From Nocardioides sp. URHA0020 (GTDB lineage Bacteria > Actinomycetota > Actinomycetes > Propionibacteriales > Nocardioidaceae): a stretch of 64,000 nt of DNA. The stretch's first letter is position 1, and each line of letters starts with the position of its first letter. The notes below the pieces were generated by a model that saw only the letters and a list, made by a program, of their open reading frames with translations, did no database searches and had not been told where the DNA came from. The stretch is taken from NCBI RefSeq assembly GCF_000620705.1, contig NZ_JIAR01000025.1:69501-133500 (forward strand), given 5' to 3'. This document shows, one piece after another, positions 24,821 to 33,358 of the stretch. Both the position numbers and the translations under genes were made by a program.

Positions 24821-27466
24821 GTGCGCGCAGGGATCATCGACGTACTTCCATGGCTCAAGAGCATCCGACCGGCGCTGACGCTGGTCGACCCCGTGGCGGT
24901 GGTCGCGGCCGCTCTCCTGGTGCGCGGATCCGTCAGTCCGGTCTCGACGGCTGCCGCCGCGCTGGCCGCGGTCCTGGTCTGCCGCGGCTCCGACCTGCAC
25001 CGGTCGCGGCTCGTGCTCTCCGCGGTCGAGGACCTGCCACGCCTCGCCCTCGCCGCCGCCACCGCGGGGCTGACGGTCGCGGCGCTGACGTCGGCTGACC
25101 TCCGCTCGCTGCTGGTCTTCACCACCGCGGCGCTGCTGCTGCTCGTGGTGCTCCGCTCCGGCGTCTACGCGCTGGCGCACGCACGTCGACGCAGCGGCCG
25201 CAGCTCGCACCCGGTGATCGTGGTCGGCGCGGGTCCGGTCGGCCAGCGGCTGGTCACCACCTTCTTGCACCGCCCCGAGCTGGGTCTGCATCCGGTCGGC
25301 ATCATCGACACCTCCTCCGACCTGACGTCCCGCGACCTGCCCGTGCCGCTGCTGGGCACCACCGCGGGCCTGGAGAACGCGATGCAGGACCTCGGCGTCG
25401 ACGACGTCGTCTTCGCCTTCCCCGAGCCGCCCGACGACGAGCTGACCGCCGTCGTGCGCCGGTGCGTGCAGGCCGACCACCAGGTCTTCGTGGTGCCTCG
25501 CTTCTTCGAGATGATGGGCGTGGACCACCACCGCCGCACCGAGGTGATCGGCGACGTCGCCGTGATGCGGCTGCGTCGCTGGGGCCTGCAGCCCCACGCG
25601 ATGCTGCTCAAGCGGACGGTCGACATCGTGCTGTCCGGCATCGCGCTGGTCCTGCTCACGCCGGTGCTGCTCGCCTGTGCCCTCGCCGTACGCGTGGAGA
25701 CGGGACCGGGCGTGATCTTCAGGCAGACCCGGATCGGGCTCGGCGGCCGTCCGTTCGTGCTCTTCAAGTTCCGCTCGCTCAAGCCGCTGGACACCACCGA
25801 GAGCCAGACGCAGTGGTCGATCGACAACGACCACCGCGTCGGTCCGGTCGGCCGACTCCTCCGCCGCACGAGCCTCGACGAGCTGCCGCAGCTCGTCAAC
25901 GTGCTGCGCGGCGACATGAGCCTGGTCGGCCCGCGTCCCGAACGGCCCTTCTTCGTGCGCGAGTTCTCCCGGGCCACGGTCCGGTACGACGAGCGCCACC
26001 GCGTGCAGACCGGTCTGACCGGATGGGCGCAGGTGCACGACCTGCGCGGCGACACCTCGATCGACGCCCGGGTGCGCTTCGACAACCACTACATCGAGAA
26101 CTGGTCGCTCTGGACCGACCTCAAGATCATGGCCCGGACCGTGCTGGCGATCGTGCGGCACCAGCCGGACACCCGGGCGCCGATCCTGCACCGGCCCGAG
26201 GAGCCGACCGCTCCCCCGCCGTCGGCGCCGACCCGGGCCGTCGAGCCGGACGCCCCGCACGTGCTGCACGTGTCGATGCCGACGACCGAGGGGGTCGCCA
26301 ACGTCCTGATGGGCTACGTCCGCGACCAGGTCGCCCGCGGCTGGAGCGTCACCGTCGCCTGCCCGTCCGCCGGCTGGCTGGGCGAGGCCGCCCGCGCCTC
26401 GGGGGCCGACGTGGTCCGCTGGGAGGCAACCCGCAGCCCCGGACCGGGCCTCGTGCGCGAGATCCGCCGGCTGCGCCGCATCGTCAACGACAGCCGCCCC
26501 GACGTCGTGCACCTCCACAGCGCGAAGGCCGGCATGGTCGGACGCCTGCTGCTGCGCGGCGTCGTACCGACCATCTTCCAGCCGCACGCCTGGTCGTTCC
26601 AGGCCGTGTCCGGACCGATGAGGCGGGCGACGACCGCGTGGGAGCGGTTCGCCCAGCGGTGGACCACCGAGCTCGTCTGCGTGAGCCGCAGCGAGCGCGC
26701 GGTCGCCGAGTCGGTGGGGATCTCCACCGCCACCACGATCTCGCCCAACGGCGTCGACCTCGACCGGTTCGACCCGGACGCCCGGCTCGAGCGCACCCAC
26801 GCGCGCCGGCGGCTCGGCCTCACCGACGTGCCGACGGTCGTCTGCGTGGGGCGGCTCGCGGAGCAGAAGGGCCAGCAGGACCTGCTCGACGCCTGGGACG
26901 GCGTCCGCGACCGGGTGCCCGACGCCCACCTGGTGCTCGTCGGCGACGGTCCGGACCGGCACGTCCTCGAGGCGCGTACGGCGGAGCTGCCGGACGTCGA
27001 CCTGGTCGGCGTCCGCTCCGACGTCGACACCTGGCTCGCCGCCGCCGACGTGATCGCCGTCCCGTCGCACTGGGAGGGCATGGCCGTGGCCCCGCTGGAG
27101 GCGATGGCCTCGGGCCGCAGCGTCGTCGCGACCGACGTCGAGGGCATGGCGGAGTCCGTGCCGCGCGGTGGCGGCCTGATCGTCGAGATCGGTGACGTCG
27201 ACGCCCTCGCCGACGGCATCGCCGACCGGCTCCTCGACCCGGGCCTCGCCGACCGCGAGGGCGCCGTCGGCCAGCGACACGTCACCGCGCACCACGACGC
27301 GAACGCCTCGGCCCGCGACGTCGCCCGGCTCACGCTGCGTCAGTACCACCGCGGACGCGGCACGGCCGACGTGCTCATGGCCCTCGAGCCGATGCCCCTC
27401 ACCCAGCCCCGCCGGCGCCGCGGCGGTGCCTCGGCCGTCGCCGTGCCCGCGGACCGCGAGCACTGA
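24821..27466 (+). CDS. Fusion: polyprenyl-phosphate glycosylphosphotransferase + GT4 glycosyltransferase
   Basis: The 881-residue protein joins two enzymes of exopolysaccharide initiation. Residues 1-125 hold several transmembrane helices, and about 135-250 form a CoA-binding-like Rossmann region (VIVVGAGPVGQRLVTT). Residues 264-450 are a bacterial sugar transferase domain with KRTVDIVLSG, FKFRSLKP, the Asp353-Glu354 dyad in TSLDELPQ, and LVGPRPERP. From residue 478 a GT4 glycosyltransferase begins (APHVLHVSMP), with GRLAEQKGQQDLLDAW and the EGMAVAPLEAMASG donor-site motif. The first half would transfer a sugar-phosphate to undecaprenyl phosphate, and the second would add the next sugar. GTG start with GGGGGGA upstream. 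Confidence 0.92.
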   Translation: MRAGIIDVLPWLKSIRPALTLVDPVAVVAAALLVRGSVSPVSTAAAALAAVLVCRGSDLHRSRLVLSAVEDLPRLALAAATAGLTVAALTSADLRSLLVFTTAALLLLVVLRSGVYALAHARRRSGRSSHPVIVVGAGPVGQRLVTTFLHRPELGLHPVGIIDTSSDLTSRDLPVPLLGTTAGLENAMQDLGVDDVVFAFPEPPDDELTAVVRRCVQADHQVFVVPRFFEMMGVDHHRRTEVIGDVAVMRLRRWGLQPHAMLLKRTVDIVLSGIALVLLTPVLLACALAVRVETGPGVIFRQTRIGLGGRPFVLFKFRSLKPLDTTESQTQWSIDNDHRVGPVGRLLRRTSLDELPQLVNVLRGDMSLVGPRPERPFFVREFSRATVRYDERHRVQTGLTGWAQVHDLRGDTSIDARVRFDNHYIENWSLWTDLKIMARTVLAIVRHQPDTRAPILHRPEEPTAPPPSAPTRAVEPDAPHVLHVSMPTTEGVANVLMGYVRDQVARGWSVTVACPSAGWLGEAARASGADVVRWEATRSPGPGLVREIRRLRRIVNDSRPDVVHLHSAKAGMVGRLLLRGVVPTIFQPHAWSFQAVSGPMRRATTAWERFAQRWTTELVCVSRSERAVAESVGISTATTISPNGVDLDRFDPDARLERTHARRRLGLTDVPTVVCVGRLAEQKGQQDLLDAWDGVRDRVPDAHLVLVGDGPDRHVLEARTAELPDVDLVGVRSDVDTWLAAADVIAVPSHWEGMAVAPLEAMASGRSVVATDVEGMAESVPRGGGLIVEIGDVDALADGIADRLLDPGLADREGAVGQRHVTAHHDANASARDVARLTLRQYHRGRGTADVLMALEPMPLTQPRRRRGGASAVAVPADREH

Positions 27467-27498
27467 CCCGGCCGCCGACGCGGGCGCCGCGGCCCCGC

Positions 27499-28077
27499 TC
27501 AGGAGGCCTCGAAGCCCGTCATCCGGACGAGCCTCGCCGGGACGCCGGCGACGACCGCGTTCGCCGGGACGTCCTTGGTCACCACGGCACCCGCGCCGAC
27601 GATGGCTCCGTCGCCGATCCGCACCCCCGGCACCACGGTCACCGAGGCGCCCAGCCAGACCTTGCGGCCGATGACGACCGGCGCCGGCAGCAGGTCGCCG
27701 CGTCGGTCGGGGTCGACGCCGTGGTTGAGCGTCGTCAGCGTGCTGCCGTGGCCGATCAGGGTGCCGTCGCCGATCGTGATGCCGCCGGTGTCCTGGAAGC
27801 GGCACCCCATGTTGATGAAGACGTCCTTGCCCAGGCGCAGGTTGCGGCCGAACTCGCAGTAGAACGGTGGGAAGAGCGCGACCGTCTCGTCCACCGGCCG
27901 GCCGGTCAGCTCGGACAGCAGCGCCCGGAGCTCCTCGGGCGTGCGGTAGCCGGTGTTGATCTCGGCGACGGTCCGCAGCGCGTCCTGCGCCGCGCCGTGC
28001 ATGAACCGGTGATGGGCCGAGCCGGCCTCGACCAGCGCCCCGCGGTCCACGTGGGCGAGGAATTCCTGCAGCTCCAT
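27499..28077 (-). CDS. Sugar O-acetyltransferase, NodL/maltose acetyltransferase-like (LbH fold)
   Basis: The 192-residue protein has an N-terminal Mac-type domain (about 1-55, [19 protein letters not shown]) followed by left-handed beta-helix hexapeptide repeats from about 75 ([16 protein letters not shown]) to 185. The catalytic His lies in TTLNHGVDP. It transfers acetyl from acetyl-CoA to a sugar hydroxyl. It converges on the phosphoglycosyltransferase fusion gene with 32 bp between stops, and may decorate the same polysaccharide, though that is inference. It is divergent from the MerR gene. Confidence 0.88.
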   Translation of the reverse strand: MELQEFLAHVDRGALVEAGSAHHRFMHGAAQDALRTVAEINTGYRTPEELRALLSELTGRPVDETVALFPPFYCEFGRNLRLGKDVFINMGCRFQDTGGITIGDGTLIGHGSTLTTLNHGVDPDRRGDLLPAPVVIGRKVWLGASVTVVPGVRIGDGAIVGAGAVVTKDVPANAVVAGVPARLVRMTGFEAS

Positions 28078-28108
28078 GCCCCCGATCCTGCCACCGCGCC
28101 GCGGAGCT

Positions 28109-28138
28109 TTGACTTCGAGTACTCGAAGTTCCTAGCGT
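28109..28138 (+). promoter_or_regulatory. MerR-type promoter with palindromic operator in the -35/-10 spacer
   Basis: The -35 element TTGACT (28109-28114) and -10 element TAGCGT (28133-28138) are 18 bp apart. The perfect palindrome ACTTCGAGTACTCGAAGT (28112-28129) fills the spacer. The GTG at 28146 lies 7 nt after the -10, so the transcript is predicted to be leaderless. Confidence 0.8.
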
Positions 28139-28145
28139 GGACGGA

Positions 28146-28607
28146 GTGAGCATCCAGGCCGCCCGGCGCACGTACACGATCAAGGAGACGGCCGCCCTGA
28201 CCGGACTCCCGGCGAGCACCCTGCGCTACTACGAGTCGATCGGGATCATCGCCCCAGTCAGCCGTGGCGCCAGCAGCAGGCACCGGGTGTACGACGAAGG
28301 CGACCTCGACCGGGTCATGTGGATCGCCTGCCTCGCCGCCACCGGGATGTCGGTCGGCGACATGAAGAGGTACGTCGCCAACGGCGAGCTCGGACCCGCG
28401 GCGGCACGCGCCCAGGTCGAGCTCCTCACCGCCCAGCAGCGCCGGCTCGAGATCGAGGCCGAGCACATCGCGCTGCGTCAGCGCTACGTGGCGCTCAAGA
28501 TCGACTACTGGCGCGCGACCGACGCGGGCGACGAGTCCCGCGCCGAGCAGCTCTCCGACGAGGCCCTCCGGCTCGCCCGCGACCTCAAGCGAGCCGGCAG
28601 GCCCTGA
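28146..28607 (+). CDS. MerR-family transcriptional regulator
   Basis: This 153-residue regulator has an N-terminal MerR winged helix ([20 protein letters not shown] then YESIGIIAP) and a long dimerisation helix (about 85-135, [20 protein letters not shown]). It has no Cys pattern of metal-sensing MerR proteins. It resembles the group regulating alcohol/aldehyde dehydrogenases. The GTG at 28146 is chosen over the GTG at 28137 because the latter lies inside the -10 element. It precedes the alcohol dehydrogenase by 50 bp and likely controls it and itself. Confidence 0.92.
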   Translation: MSIQAARRTYTIKETAALTGLPASTLRYYESIGIIAPVSRGASSRHRVYDEGDLDRVMWIACLAATGMSVGDMKRYVANGELGPAAARAQVELLTAQQRRLEIEAEHIALRQRYVALKIDYWRATDAGDESRAEQLSDEALRLARDLKRAGRP

Positions 28608-28657
28608 CCACCACCTCCAGCAGCCCACACCACCCGACCCATCAGAGGAAGACACCC

Positions 28658-29698
28658 ATGCGCGTCAACGCCTACGCGGCCCCAGCAGCCGGCCAGCCCC
28701 TTGCCCCGACCACCATCGAGCGCCGAGACGTCGGACCCGACGACGTCCTGATCGAGATCCAGTACGCCGGCATCTGCCACTCCGACATCCACACCGTCAA
28801 CGGCGACTGGGGACCCCAGCCGTTCCCGGTCGTGCCGGGGCACGAGATCGTCGGCACGGTCGTCGAGGTCGGCTCCGCCGTCACCCGGCACCGGGTCGGC
28901 GCCCGCGTCGGGGTGGGCTGCATGGTCAACTCCTGCGGCGAGTGCGTGAACTGCACGAACGGCGACGAGCAGTACTGCCTCGAGGGCATGGTCGGCACCT
29001 ACGCCGGCACCGACCGCGACGGCACCACCACCCAGGGTGGCTACTCCACCCACGTGGTCGTCGATGCCGACTACGTGCTCTCCGTGCCCGACGGTCTCGA
29101 CCCCGCCGCCGCCGCACCCCTGCTGTGCGCCGGCATCACGACGTACTCGCCGCTGCGCCGCTGGGGCGCCGGCCCGGGCAAGAAGGTCGCGATCGTCGGC
29201 CTCGGCGGGCTCGGCCACATGGGCGTCAAGATCGCCCACGCACTCGGCGCGGAGGTCACCGTGCTCTCGCAGTCGCTGAAGAAGCAGGAGGACGGCCTGC
29301 GGCTCGGCGCCGACCACTACTTCGCCACCAACGACTCCGGCACCTTCGAGCAGCTCGCCGGCTCCTTCGACCTCGTCATCAACACCGTCAGCGCCCACCT
29401 CGACGTCGACGCCTACCTCGGCCTGCTCGCCGTCGACGGGACGCTGGTCAACGTCGGGGCGCCGCCCGAGCCGCTCAGCGTGAACGTCTTCTCCCTCATC
29501 AACTCCCGGCGCTCCTTCGCCGGCTCGATGATCGGCGGGATCGCCCAGACCCAGGAGATGCTCGACTTCTGCGCCGAGCACCACATCGGCTCGGAGGTCG
29601 AGGTCATCACCGCCGACCGGATCAACGAGGCGTACGAGCGCGTGCTCGCCTCCGACGTCCGCTACCGCTTCGTCATCGACGTCAGCAGCATCGGCTGA
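28658..29698 (+). CDS. Zinc-dependent NAD(P)-alcohol dehydrogenase (CAD/YahK-like MDR)
   Basis: The 346-residue medium-chain dehydrogenase has the catalytic zinc ligands in GICHSDIH and PGHEIVG, and the structural zinc Cys cluster [15 protein letters not shown] (about 96-110). The Rossmann motif [18 protein letters not shown] is present. It belongs to the cinnamyl-alcohol dehydrogenase-like, aldehyde-reducing branch. AGAGGAAG precedes the ATG. The MerR regulator upstream and the OYE downstream suggest a response to reactive aldehydes or enones; that is inference. Confidence 0.94.
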   Translation: MRVNAYAAPAAGQPLAPTTIERRDVGPDDVLIEIQYAGICHSDIHTVNGDWGPQPFPVVPGHEIVGTVVEVGSAVTRHRVGARVGVGCMVNSCGECVNCTNGDEQYCLEGMVGTYAGTDRDGTTTQGGYSTHVVVDADYVLSVPDGLDPAAAAPLLCAGITTYSPLRRWGAGPGKKVAIVGLGGLGHMGVKIAHALGAEVTVLSQSLKKQEDGLRLGADHYFATNDSGTFEQLAGSFDLVINTVSAHLDVDAYLGLLAVDGTLVNVGAPPEPLSVNVFSLINSRRSFAGSMIGGIAQTQEMLDFCAEHHIGSEVEVITADRINEAYERVLASDVRYRFVIDVSSIG

Positions 29699-29823
29699 CG
29701 GCACCGGAGCCGCACCCACCCACGCCCGGGCGCGGACACGGTGGTGAGGAGGGAATCCGCAGCGTCCTCGGCGGGTTGGCCCCCGTGGGCACGTCCGTCC
29801 CGACCGATCCAGGAGGCAGCACC

Positions 29824-30894
29824 GTGAGCCAGCTCTTCACCCCCATCACCCTGCGCGACGTCACCGTCCGCAACCGGGCGTGGGTGGCGCCGATGTGCCA
29901 GTACTCGGCGGTCGACGGGCTCCCGAACGACTGGCACCTGGTGCACCTCGGGTCGTTCGCCCGGGGTGGTGCCGGGCTCGTCTTCACCGAGGCGACCGCC
30001 GTGGTGCCCGAGGGGCGGATCTCGCCGGAGGACACCGGCCTCTGGAACGACGAGCAGCAGGCGGCCTGGGCGCGGATCGTGGACTTCGTGCACGCCCAAG
30101 GCGCGACGGCGGGGATCCAGCTCGCCCACGCCGGCCGCAAGGCCTCGACGTACTCCGGTCTCACCGTCGAGCGCGGTCCCGTCGCGGACGCCGACGGCGG
30201 CTGGCAGCCCGTCGCTCCGTCGGCGGAGCCCTTCCCGCGGCTGCGCGAGGACCCGGCCGCGCTGGACGCCGCCGGCATCGCCGACGTCGTGGCCGCCTTC
30301 GGCGACGCGGCCGCTCGCGCCGTCGCCGCCGGCTTCGACGTCCTGGAGGTGCACGCGGCCCACGGCTACCTGCTCCACGAGTTCCTCTCCCCGCTGTCCA
30401 ACCACCGCGAGGACGAGTACGGCTGCTCCTTCGACAACCGGGTCCGGCTGGTGCTCGACGTGGTCCGCGAGATCCGCGGCCGCGTCGCCGACGGGGTGCC
30501 CGTCGTCGTGCGGCTGTCGGCGACCGACTGGGCCGACGGCGGCTGGACGGGCGACGACACGGTGCGGCTCGCCGGCCTGCTCCGCGACGCGGGGGTCGAT
30601 CTCGTCGACACCTCCACCGGTGGCAACGTGCTCGCCGACATCCCCGTCGGGCCCGGCTTCCAGGTGCCCTTCGCCCGACGCATCCGCACCGAGGCCGGCA
30701 TCGCGTCGGGGGCCGTCGGGCTCATCACCGAGCCCAAGCAGGCCGAGGACGTGCTGGCCGAGGGCTCGGCCGACGTCGTGCTGCTGGGCCGTGAGCTGCT
30801 GCGCGAGCCGCACTGGCCGCTGCGCGCGGCGTACGAGCTGGGCGAGTCCGACCCCCAGCTCTGGCCCGCGCAGTACCGACGCGCCCAGCGCTAG
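29824..30894 (+). CDS. NADH:flavin oxidoreductase, Old Yellow Enzyme family (YqjM-like)
   Basis: The 356-residue FMN TIM-barrel enzyme has the class III OYE features VAPMCQYSAVDGLPNDWHLVHLGS (redox-tuning Cys), QLAHAGRKAS and HAAHGYLLHEFLSPLSNHRED. It reduces electrophilic C=C bonds with NAD(P)H, and YqjM homologues respond to oxidative and xenobiotic stress. GTG start with AGGAGG about 8 nt upstream. It follows the dehydrogenase by 125 bp. A large hairpin ends the transcription unit. Confidence 0.93.
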   Translation: MSQLFTPITLRDVTVRNRAWVAPMCQYSAVDGLPNDWHLVHLGSFARGGAGLVFTEATAVVPEGRISPEDTGLWNDEQQAAWARIVDFVHAQGATAGIQLAHAGRKASTYSGLTVERGPVADADGGWQPVAPSAEPFPRLREDPAALDAAGIADVVAAFGDAAARAVAAGFDVLEVHAAHGYLLHEFLSPLSNHREDEYGCSFDNRVRLVLDVVREIRGRVADGVPVVVRLSATDWADGGWTGDDTVRLAGLLRDAGVDLVDTSTGGNVLADIPVGPGFQVPFARRIRTEAGIASGAVGLITEPKQAEDVLAEGSADVVLLGRELLREPHWPLRAAYELGESDPQLWPAQYRRAQR

Positions 30895-30897
30895 CCG

Positions 30898-30947
30898 AGG
30901 CCCGCCCGCCGGCGTCCACCCGTGGACAGGCCACCGCCGGCGGGCCT
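30898..30947. terminator. Bidirectional GC-rich hairpin terminator
   Basis: Outer arms AGGCCCGCC... and ...CGCCGGCGGGCCT pair across a 50-bp segment that also holds the inner palindrome GTCCAC-CC-GTGGAC. It lies 4 bp past the OYE stop and 13 bp from the stop of the convergent Wzz-like gene, so it can serve both. Confidence 0.7.
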
Positions 30948-30959
30948 GCGACGGCGGCC

Positions 30960-32228
30960 TCAGGCGCGCGCGGGCATCCGCTCGACCCGCCTGCCGACGA
31001 GCACGACCCCCAGCAGCCGGACGCCCACGGCCCGGATCCGGGTGGCGTGGCGGCGCAGCTCCGAGGCGGTGACGCCGTGCTCGGGGACCGCCAGGACGAG
31101 CGAGCCGCCGGCGGCCATGATCCGGGCGTCCTCGCAGGCCGCGAGCGACGGGGCGAGCACGACGACGATGTCGAAGCGGTCGGTCGCCTCACGCATGGCG
31201 GCCGCGAACCGGGTCTCGAGCAGCGTCTCGGCCGACGCACCGCCCCACTCCCCCGACGGGAGCACGGTGAGGTTGTCCACCGGGCCGGGGCTGAGGGCGT
31301 CGCCGAGGTCCGCGCCGGTGAGGACGTCGTACAGGCCGAGGGTGTCGGGGGCGGCGATCGGGCTGCTCTCCTGGTCACCGACGCGGCCGTCGACGAGCAG
31401 CACCCGGCGATGGACGTTGGCGAGGGAGACCGCGACGTTCGCGCCCAGCCAGACGCTGACCTCACCGTCGGTGATGCCGGCGACGACGACCAGGCTCACC
31501 GGGTCGCTGCTGGCCTCGGCCTCGAGACCGATCCGCAGCTTGCGGAAGACGTCGGCGGCCGAGGTGCCGGGGTAGAGCGCGGGCAGGGTCGTGGGGTCCT
31601 TCGGCGGCGCCAGGGCGGCGAGCACCGGGGCGCCGACCAGGTGCTCGACCTCGGCACCGTGGAAGCCGGCCGTACGACGCTCGCGCAGCAGCGCGCCGCA
31701 GATCGCGAGGATCACCGCCAGCACGGCAGCGACACCGAGGCCCAGCAGCAGGTTGGGGCTGGACGCCGAGGTCGCCGGCCGCGCCGGGTCGCTCGTCGTG
31801 TAGACCAGTGCGCCGTTGCTCAGGTCGTAGAGCGGGAGCACCTCGGCGACCGTGTTGGCGATGTCGGCCGCCACGTCCGGGTCGGCGTCCGAGACGCTGA
31901 TCTGGACCAGGACCGTGCCCTGCACCCAGCCCCCGTCGATCTCGTCGCGCAGCTGGTCGACGCTGCGGGACCGCTCCAGCCGCTGGGAGACGTCGTCGAG
32001 CACGTCCTGGGAGCCGGCCACCTCGCCCATGCTGCTGCGCAGGGCGTCGAGGTCCTCGAGCGGCTGGGTGGCCCCCGGCGCCGCGCCGACCGAGATGGTC
32101 GCGCTGGCGTCGTAGGTCTTGGGCGCGAGCCACAGGCCCACCCCGGCCGCCCCCATCGTCACCAGGATGATCGCCGCGACCAAGGTCTTGTGTCGCGACA
32201 CTGCTCGTACGACGTGCTCCGCTTCCAT
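30960..32228 (-). CDS. Wzz/Wzc-like chain-length protein with degenerate tyrosine-kinase domain
   Basis: The 422-residue protein has two transmembrane helices (about 16-35 and 158-182) around a periplasm-side Wzz domain. A cytoplasmic P-loop-like domain begins at about 190. The Walker A site, normally G-E-G-K-S/T, reads AGITDGEVSVWLGAN (250-264) and lacks the Lys. Walker A' reads LLVDGRVGD, and Walker B reads FDIVVVLAPSL with no acidic residue. A Tyr-rich tail is also missing. It is therefore probably an inactive regulator of polymer length rather than a BY-kinase. GGGGGAG precedes the ATG at 32228. An alternative ATG lies at 32246. Confidence 0.85.
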   Translation of the reverse strand: MEAEHVVRAVSRHKTLVAAIILVTMGAAGVGLWLAPKTYDASATISVGAAPGATQPLEDLDALRSSMGEVAGSQDVLDDVSQRLERSRSVDQLRDEIDGGWVQGTVLVQISVSDADPDVAADIANTVAEVLPLYDLSNGALVYTTSDPARPATSASSPNLLLGLGVAAVLAVILAICGALLRERRTAGFHGAEVEHLVGAPVLAALAPPKDPTTLPALYPGTSAADVFRKLRIGLEAEASSDPVSLVVVAGITDGEVSVWLGANVAVSLANVHRRVLLVDGRVGDQESSPIAAPDTLGLYDVLTGADLGDALSPGPVDNLTVLPSGEWGGASAETLLETRFAAAMREATDRFDIVVVLAPSLAACEDARIMAAGGSLVLAVPEHGVTASELRRHATRIRAVGVRLLGVVLVGRRVERMPARA

Positions 32229-32272
32229 TCTCCCCCACCTACTCATGCTGTTGTCTCACGTGCCGTCACGCT

Positions 32273-33358
32273 TCAGGAAGGTCGCGAGCGTGCCTCCAGG
32301 GCTCGTCCGTAGACCTCGAGGTAGTCGGACTGCATCCGGGCGGACGAGAACCTCTCCCGCACCAGTAACGGGCCGGCCGTCGTCAGGTCACGGCGCCGTC
32401 GCGGGTCGTCCAGCAGCCGTCGTACGCCGTCCGCGAGCGCGTCGGCGCGACCCGGCGTCACCAGCTCGACGGCGTGCGGGCCGAGCACCGGGATGCCGCC
32501 GACGGCGCTCGCGACCACCGGCACCCCGGCGGCCAGCGCCTCCAGGACCGCCATCGGCAGGCCCTCGCGATCACTGGGCAGCACCAGCAGGTCGACCGCG
32601 CCCAGCAGCCGCCCGACGTCACGGCGCTCGCCGAGGAACCGCACCCGGTCGCCCAGGGTGGCGGCTCGGCGGACGAGCGCCTCGCGGTCCGGGCCGTCCC
32701 CGGCCACCAGCAGGGTCGCGTCGGGCACGTCGGCCCAGGCGTCGAGCAGCAGGTCGATCCGCTTCGGGGTCGCCAGCCGCGCCACGCACAGCACGACCGG
32801 CGCGGCCGACGCGAGCCCGAGCTCACCGCGGACCTCGTCGCGCAGGTCGGGCTCGGCGACGGGGGCGGGTACGGCGTTCGCCACGACCCGCAGCCGGGCC
32901 GGGTCGAGGCCGCCCACCACCAGACGCTCGGCGACGTCGTCGGAGACCGCGACCACCACGTCGCTGACCCCGAGCACCCGGGCCGCCCGGGTGTAGTCGC
33001 CGTCGGCCAGGCCGTGCACGGTCGTGACCAGCGGGGGCCGCGAGCGTCGGCCGGCCCGGGTGCCGAGATGCGCGGCCACGCTGGCGCGCACGTTGTGGGC
33101 GTGCACCAGGTCGACCGGGCGGGCCGCGGTCTCGCGGCGCAGCCGGGCGACCGCGCAGCCGAGGCTCGCGGGTCCACTCGCACGCAGCGGGACGGCGAGG
33201 GTCGCGACCCCCGCGGCCTCGAGGGCCTCGACGCGCCACCCCCCGCTGCTGGCGACGCAGGCCTCCTGACCGGTCGCGACCAGGTGGCCGGCGAGGTCGG
33301 CGACCACGGTCTCGGCCCCACCGGACCCCATCTCCGCGATCACCGTCAGCGCGCGCAT
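32273..33358 (-). CDS. GT4-family glycosyltransferase (exopolysaccharide operon)
   Basis: The 361-residue GT-B enzyme begins MRALTVIAEMGSGGAETVVA, with the Gly-rich N-terminal loop of the family. The donor-binding half has VVLCVARLATPKRIDLLLDAW and the E-x7-E motif in REGLPMAVLEALAAGVPVVAS. It would transfer one sugar to a lipid-linked repeat unit on the cytoplasmic side. Its ATG overlaps the upstream glycosyltransferase stop by 1 bp. The sugar specificity cannot be read. Confidence 0.92.
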   Translation of the reverse strand: MRALTVIAEMGSGGAETVVADLAGHLVATGQEACVASSGGWRVEALEAAGVATLAVPLRASGPASLGCAVARLRRETAARPVDLVHAHNVRASVAAHLGTRAGRRSRPPLVTTVHGLADGDYTRAARVLGVSDVVVAVSDDVAERLVVGGLDPARLRVVANAVPAPVAEPDLRDEVRGELGLASAAPVVLCVARLATPKRIDLLLDAWADVPDATLLVAGDGPDREALVRRAATLGDRVRFLGERRDVGRLLGAVDLLVLPSDREGLPMAVLEALAAGVPVVASAVGGIPVLGPHAVELVTPGRADALADGVRRLLDDPRRRRDLTTAGPLLVRERFSSARMQSDYLEVYGRALEARSRPS

